Assembly (NCBI GenBank): GCA_002937555.1
Contig: PTKB01000089.1
Span: 1-9,528, forward strand
DNA: 9,528 nucleotides
Direction of reading: 5' to 3'
Source: Alphaproteobacteria bacterium MarineAlpha10_Bin2
Lineage (GTDB): Bacteria > Pseudomonadota > Alphaproteobacteria > UBA828
In this document: positions 6,908 to 9,528 of the stretch, piece after piece
How positions within the stretch are numbered: position 1 is the first letter of the stretch
How the letters are laid out: each line of letters starts with the position of its first letter
The notes under the pieces: model-generated
What the model was told of the DNA's origin: nothing
Databases searched by the model: none
What the model saw: only the letters and a program-made list of their open reading frames with translations
Program-made: the position numbers and the translations under genes

Positions 6908-7720
6908 TCAATCCGGCATGGCCGGCGCGAGAATGCCGCCGATACGCACCGGCGCGACCCGTGTCGCCAGACCCGTGCCGTCGTCGGTCTCCACGTAAAG
7001 CGCCGCCAGCGTGCCGTCGTCGAGGACCGGCGCAAATCGCTTGCCCGGCATCTTCTTCGTGAAACGTTCGATGACCGGCGCGATCTCCATGCCGATCACC
7101 GAGTTGTAGGCGCCGCACATTCCGATATCGGTCATGAACGCGGTGCCGCCGGGGAGGATCATGTGATCCGCCGTCGGCACATGGGTATGAGTGCCGGCAG
7201 CGAGCGAGGCACGGCCATCGACAAAACGCGCGAGCGCCTGTTTTTCACTGCTCGCCTCGCCGTGAATATCGACCAGGATGGCGTCGACCGTGGCGCCAAG
7301 AAGGTAGGGCTCCAACAAAGCATCGAGACTCGCGAAGGGATCGTCGATGGCGTCCATGAACAGCCGGCCCATCACCTGAATGACCAGGACCTTGCGTCCG
7401 TCGGCCAATTCAAACAGGCCGCTGCCGTGCCCCGGCGTGCCCGGCGGATAATTGGCCGGGCGAATGAGCTTGGCGTCGCCTTCGATGTAGGAGACGGTTT
7501 CGCGTTGGTCCCAGGCGTGATTGCCGAGGGTGATCGCGTCGGCGCCCAATTGGTAAAGCGCTTGGCAAATCTCGCCGGTGATGCCGAACCCGCCGGCGGC
7601 GTTTTCGCCGTTGACGAGGACAAAATCGAGCTTCAGCGCCTCACGCAACTCTGGCAAATGATCGTTCAGCACGTCGCGCCCGGCACGCCCCATCACATCG
7701 CCGCACATCAATATTCTCAT
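6908..7720 (-). CDS. ymdB: YmdB-family metallophosphoesterase (2',3'-cyclic nucleotide phosphodiesterase type)
   Basis: 270 residues, full length. The binuclear metal site is visible: D8 in CGDVMGRAGR, E39 and N40 in NGENAAGG, N67 and H68 in LGNHAWD, H153 in DIHGEASSEK, and H178/H180 in GTHTHVPTAD. GGTAFMTDIGMCGAYNSVIG is the conserved C-terminal block. Characterised members in Bacillus and Deinococcus hydrolyse 2',3'-cyclic mononucleotides, which arise from RNA breakdown, and the Bacillus protein affects biofilm and motility decisions. The ATG overlaps the 5-FCL stop (ATGA) and an AAGGA ribosome site lies 6 nt upstream inside 5-FCL, so the two are probably co-translated. The gene ends 18 nt from the convergent globin gene. 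This YmdB is unrelated to the E. coli macrodomain protein of the same name. Confidence 0.94.
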   Translation of the reverse strand: MRILMCGDVMGRAGRDVLNDHLPELREALKLDFVLVNGENAAGGFGITGEICQALYQLGADAITLGNHAWDQRETVSYIEGDAKLIRPANYPPGTPGHGSGLFELADGRKVLVIQVMGRLFMDAIDDPFASLDALLEPYLLGATVDAILVDIHGEASSEKQALARFVDGRASLAAGTHTHVPTADHMILPGGTAFMTDIGMCGAYNSVIGMEIAPVIERFTKKMPGKRFAPVLDDGTLAALYVETDDGTGLATRVAPVRIGGILAPAMPD

Positions 7721-8346
7721 TTAGCGTCCTTTTGAATTTCGCCGGCGAACAGCATGGCGCCGCGTTCGGTGACGATCCAGTCCAGCTGTTGGTCGCGCGT
7801 GCCATGTGGCACGCGTTCGACCAACTGTTCGGAAAACGCCATACCGACCGCGAGGACCGGGCCGTCAGCAGCGCGGAGGTCGGCCAACGCGCCGTCATAA
7901 TACCCGCCGCCATAGCCGAGACGGAAGCCCTCGGAATCATAGGCCAGCAACGGCACCAACAGGAGGCTCGGCGTGAGGACGGCTGCTTCCTCGGTGGGTT
8001 CGGGAATGCGGAAAGGGCCTTCGAGCATCACCGTGCCGGGGCGCCATTCGCGGAATATCAGGACATGGCGCTTCTTGTCGACAAAGGGCAGCGCACAGCG
8101 GTAGCCGGCGCCAGAAAGGCGGCGCATCACCGGCATGACATCGAATTCGTCGCGGATCGGCCAATAGCCCGACACAATCGCACCCGGCGCCACCGGCACG
8201 TTGGCGAGGAAATGATCGGCGGCGCGGACGCCGGCGCCCGGGCCGCTCTGGCGGTGCGCCAGGCGTCGGCGGGCGCCGGCATATTCGCGCAGCGCGTTCT
8301 TGGCTTGCCAAACGGCGTCTGAACTATTCACGGCAAGAGAAGTCAC
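7717..8346 (-). CDS. fau: 5-formyltetrahydrofolate cyclo-ligase (methenyl-THF synthetase)
   Basis: 209-residue enzyme that uses ATP to convert 5-formyl-THF to 5,10-methenyl-THF, returning a folate storage form to one-carbon metabolism. Seen here are the N-terminal K..LR...RRR basic helix (residues 16-28), SGYWPIRDEFD (59-69), FREWRPG (98-104), and the family signature LLVPLLAYDSEGFRLGYGGGYYD (129-151) with its Gly-rich nucleotide loop. DQQLDWIVTERGA closes the domain. The frame begins with GTG at 8346; a second GTG at 8331 has AGGTGA 11 nt upstream and may be the true start. An in-frame TAA at 8356-8358 blocks any longer form; it straddles the edge of the palindromic element upstream. The gene overlaps ymdB by 4 nt. 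Confidence 0.95.
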   Translation of the reverse strand: MTSLAVNSSDAVWQAKNALREYAGARRRLAHRQSGPGAGVRAADHFLANVPVAPGAIVSGYWPIRDEFDVMPVMRRLSGAGYRCALPFVDKKRHVLIFREWRPGTVMLEGPFRIPEPTEEAAVLTPSLLLVPLLAYDSEGFRLGYGGGYYDGALADLRAADGPVLAVGMAFSEQLVERVPHGTRDQQLDWIVTERGAMLFAGEIQKDAK

Positions 8347-8392
8347 CTGGCGGGGTTAGTGAATAGAATCTAACATATGGCGCCCATACGAT

Positions 8393-8484
8393 CCCCTATC
8401 CCGGTTTCTCGGCAGGAGACCGGACGCCGGCGGTGCGGTGCCATCGTCAAGGGCGTTCGACGCATCGAGAAACCGGGATAGAGG
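8393..8484. repeat. Internal palindrome 1 of the element
   Basis: Arms 8393-8411 and 8466-8484 pair over 19 positions with one mismatch (core CTATCCCGGTTTCTCG). A 54-nt GC-rich loop lies between them. It forms one branch of the predicted three-way junction and is placed directly inside the left terminal repeat. Confidence 0.85.
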
Positions 8485-8498
8485 ACCCTTCGGGCGGG

Positions 8499-8585
8499 TT
8501 CCCAAGTCCACCGGCTGCGTTGCCCGATGCTTGCGATGTATCCGCATCGCTGCGCATCGGGCGCCTATCCGGGTGAACTTGGGAA
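8499..8585. repeat. Internal palindrome 2 of the element (nested hairpins)
   Basis: The outer arms are TTCCCAAGTCCACCGG (8499-8514) and its near-complement ending at 8585, with one mismatch and one bulged base. Nested inside are GCCCGATGC (8522-8530) pairing perfectly with GCATCGGGC (8554-8562), and innermost GCGATG (8533-8538) pairing with CATCGC (8545-8550) across a 6-nt loop. Together they make a long, bulged rod: the second branch of the junction. Confidence 0.85.
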
Positions 8586-8621
8586 GCCGTCGTATGGGTG
8601 CCATATGTTGGATTCTATCCA

Positions 8622-9383
8622 CTAGTAGGCCGAGTAACCGCGGTCGACCATGACGTTTGCGCCGGTCACCGGGTCGGCATCGCTCGAGGCGAGGAATACG
8701 GCGGTGCCGGCCATTTCCTCGGGCTGCAGCCAGGGATTTCCTGCGCCGAAGCGTTCCTGCAGAGCGCGCGTGAAGTCCTCGCTTTCCTCGCGGTATTCCT
8801 TGTTGAGGTCGGTCTCGATGCAGCCTGGCGACAGCGTGTTGACCTGGATATTGAAGGGGCGGAGCTCAAGGCAGAGCGAGCGCGTCAGCTGTTTGATCGC
8901 CCCCTTTGAGGCACAATAACCCGACGAGCCCGGGAAGCCGTCCTCGCCGAAGATCGAGCCGATATTGATGATCTTGCCGCCGCCGCGAGCCTTCATATGC
9001 GGCACCGCCGCTTGGGCACAGAAGAACGGACCCTTCAGCGCGGTGTCGAGCTGTTGGTCCCACTCTGCCTCGGTCGTCCCTTCGAGAGGTGTGAACAGGT
9101 AAAGGCCGGCATTGTTGATGAGGATGTCGACGCCGCCAAACTCGGCAACCACGGCCTCGACCATGACGTTGATCTCGGCAGGCTTCGTAACGTCGCATTG
9201 GAACGCCTTGGCGCGGCCACCCTTTGCCGTGATGGCGTCGACCACCTCCTGAGCGGCATCGGCGCGCGCGCGATAGACGACGGCGACAATTGCCCCTTCG
9301 GCGCCAAAGCGCAGACAATACCCGCGGCCCATACCGCGCGATCCCCCAGTGATTATCGCGACTTTGTTCTGCAACCTGCCCAT
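8622..9383 (-). CDS. Short-chain dehydrogenase/reductase (classical SDR, FabG-like)
   Basis: 253-residue Rossmann-fold oxidoreductase. The nucleotide-binding TGGSRGMG lies at residues 12-19, CDV with D64 at 63-65, the NNAG motif at 90-93, and the catalytic S143 (IGSIFG), Y156 and K160 (YCASK). LSPGCIETDL at 184-193 and the C-terminal GANVMVDRGYSAY complete the fold. The R15 and Y37-R38 region would suit either NAD(H) or NADP(H), so the cofactor is not settled, and the substrate cannot be named. The usual catalytic Asn in the NLKG-type segment is replaced: the protein reads TALKG with Ala at 115. ATG at 9383 has GGAAG 6 nt upstream. The TAG stop at 8624-8622 lies inside the right terminal repeat of the palindromic element. 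It has no functional link to the downstream 5-FCL gene that I can see. Confidence 0.9.
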   Translation of the reverse strand: MGRLQNKVAIITGGSRGMGRGYCLRFGAEGAIVAVVYRARADAAQEVVDAITAKGGRAKAFQCDVTKPAEINVMVEAVVAEFGGVDILINNAGLYLFTPLEGTTEAEWDQQLDTALKGPFFCAQAAVPHMKARGGGKIINIGSIFGEDGFPGSSGYCASKGAIKQLTRSLCLELRPFNIQVNTLSPGCIETDLNKEYREESEDFTRALQERFGAGNPWLQPEEMAGTAVFLASSDADPVTGANVMVDRGYSAY

Positions 9384-9528
9384 TGTTCACTTCCATTGAT
9401 CGCGCGCCTTCGCGCCGGCGACACGCCCCAATGCTGCGACCATATCACATCGGTGCGCAGGCTCGATTCCAAACATCGAATGAAGTGTCCTGCCCCCTTA
9501 TAACCGTGCCACATCTTCGTAGAAGATC

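Larger units (their letters stand above)
8357..8624. mobile_element. 268-bp MITE-like palindromic element with 35-bp terminal inverted repeats
   Basis: Left arm 8357-8391 and right arm 8590-8624 are inverted copies differing at only 3 of 35 positions. The outer tip of the right arm reads TAGTGGATAGAATCC inward; the left has TAGTGAATAGAATCT. Both ends carry the dinucleotide TA, as expected if a TA target was duplicated, the habit of IS630/Tc1-mariner transposases. The TAGTGGAT tip also recalls the ends of Neisseria Correia elements. Two more large palindromes sit inside, so a single strand would fold into a Y-shaped three-way junction. No transposase is present; an 88-codon frame on the minus strand spans the whole element but looks like no known protein. 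The element fills the gap between the SDR and 5-FCL genes. A structured non-coding RNA is the main alternative. Confidence 0.6.

Noticed and set aside
6883..6908. Terminator between the convergent globin and ymdB genes
   Set aside because: AGCGC (6889-6893) and GCGCT (6904-6908) could form a 5-bp stem followed on the minus strand by TTATTTA, but the stem is short, the loop is 10 nt and the T run is broken. It is too weak to annotate.
8356..8622. 88-codon minus-strand frame covering the palindromic element
   Set aside because: It needs a GTG start, begins and ends exactly in the terminal repeats, and its two ends are near mirror images at DNA level. The composition is Arg/Pro-rich without any recognisable domain, so it is best explained as a by-product of a GC-rich palindrome.
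8357..8624. 6S RNA gene itself
   Set aside because: The position upstream of 5-FCL is right, but 6S RNA is a single rod of about 160-190 nt with a central bubble. This sequence folds as three branches over 268 nt with near-perfect outer arms and TA ends.

Overview
The window is GC-rich, densely packed chromosomal DNA from an alphaproteobacterium, probably Rhodospirillales-like or a related uncultured lineage. The evidence is the contiguous order yebC-ruvC-ruvA-ruvB-ybgC-tolQ-tolR-tolA, which is typical of that class, and the 5-FCL/ymdB pair. The species cannot be named from the sequence. Almost everything is on the minus strand; only the globin gene is on the plus strand.

Layout by descending coordinate, which is the direction of transcription of the minus-strand genes. 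(1) 9383-8622 holds a classical short-chain dehydrogenase/reductase. (2) 8624-8357 holds a 268-bp element with 35-bp terminal inverted repeats, TA at both ends and two large internal palindromes. It fills the whole gap between its neighbours and has no credible gene of its own. (3) 8346-6908 holds 5-formyltetrahydrofolate cyclo-ligase and the YmdB-type metallophosphoesterase, overlapping by ATGA. (4) 6302-6889 (plus) is a stand-alone protoglobin, convergent with ymdB and divergent from the next gene. (5) 6174-5022 is a Tam-like SAM methyltransferase followed by a small secreted Rap1a/Tai-like protein. (6) 4908-1 is a long co-directional cluster. It runs yebC, ruvC, ruvA, ruvB, ybgC, tolQ, tolR and the start of tolA, which leaves the window at base 1. 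Every junction in it is an overlap or a gap of at most 9 nt, so it looks like one operon led by a promoter about 40 nt upstream of yebC.

The large cluster joins Holliday-junction processing (RuvABC) and a translation/regulation factor (YebC) to envelope maintenance (the YbgC thioesterase and the TolQRA energy-transducing complex). TolB and Pal are expected just beyond base 1. 5-FCL and YmdB form a conserved pair linking folate salvage with a 2',3'-cyclic nucleotide phosphodiesterase family.

The least ordinary part is the palindromic element at 8357-8624. Its structure suggests a non-autonomous (MITE-like) transposable element. It lies directly upstream of the 5-FCL gene, where many proteobacteria carry the 6S RNA gene. 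The remaining genes are mostly core functions. Second-tier points of interest are an SDR lacking the usual catalytic Asn, a lone globin domain, and an immunity-family protein with no visible toxin partner.
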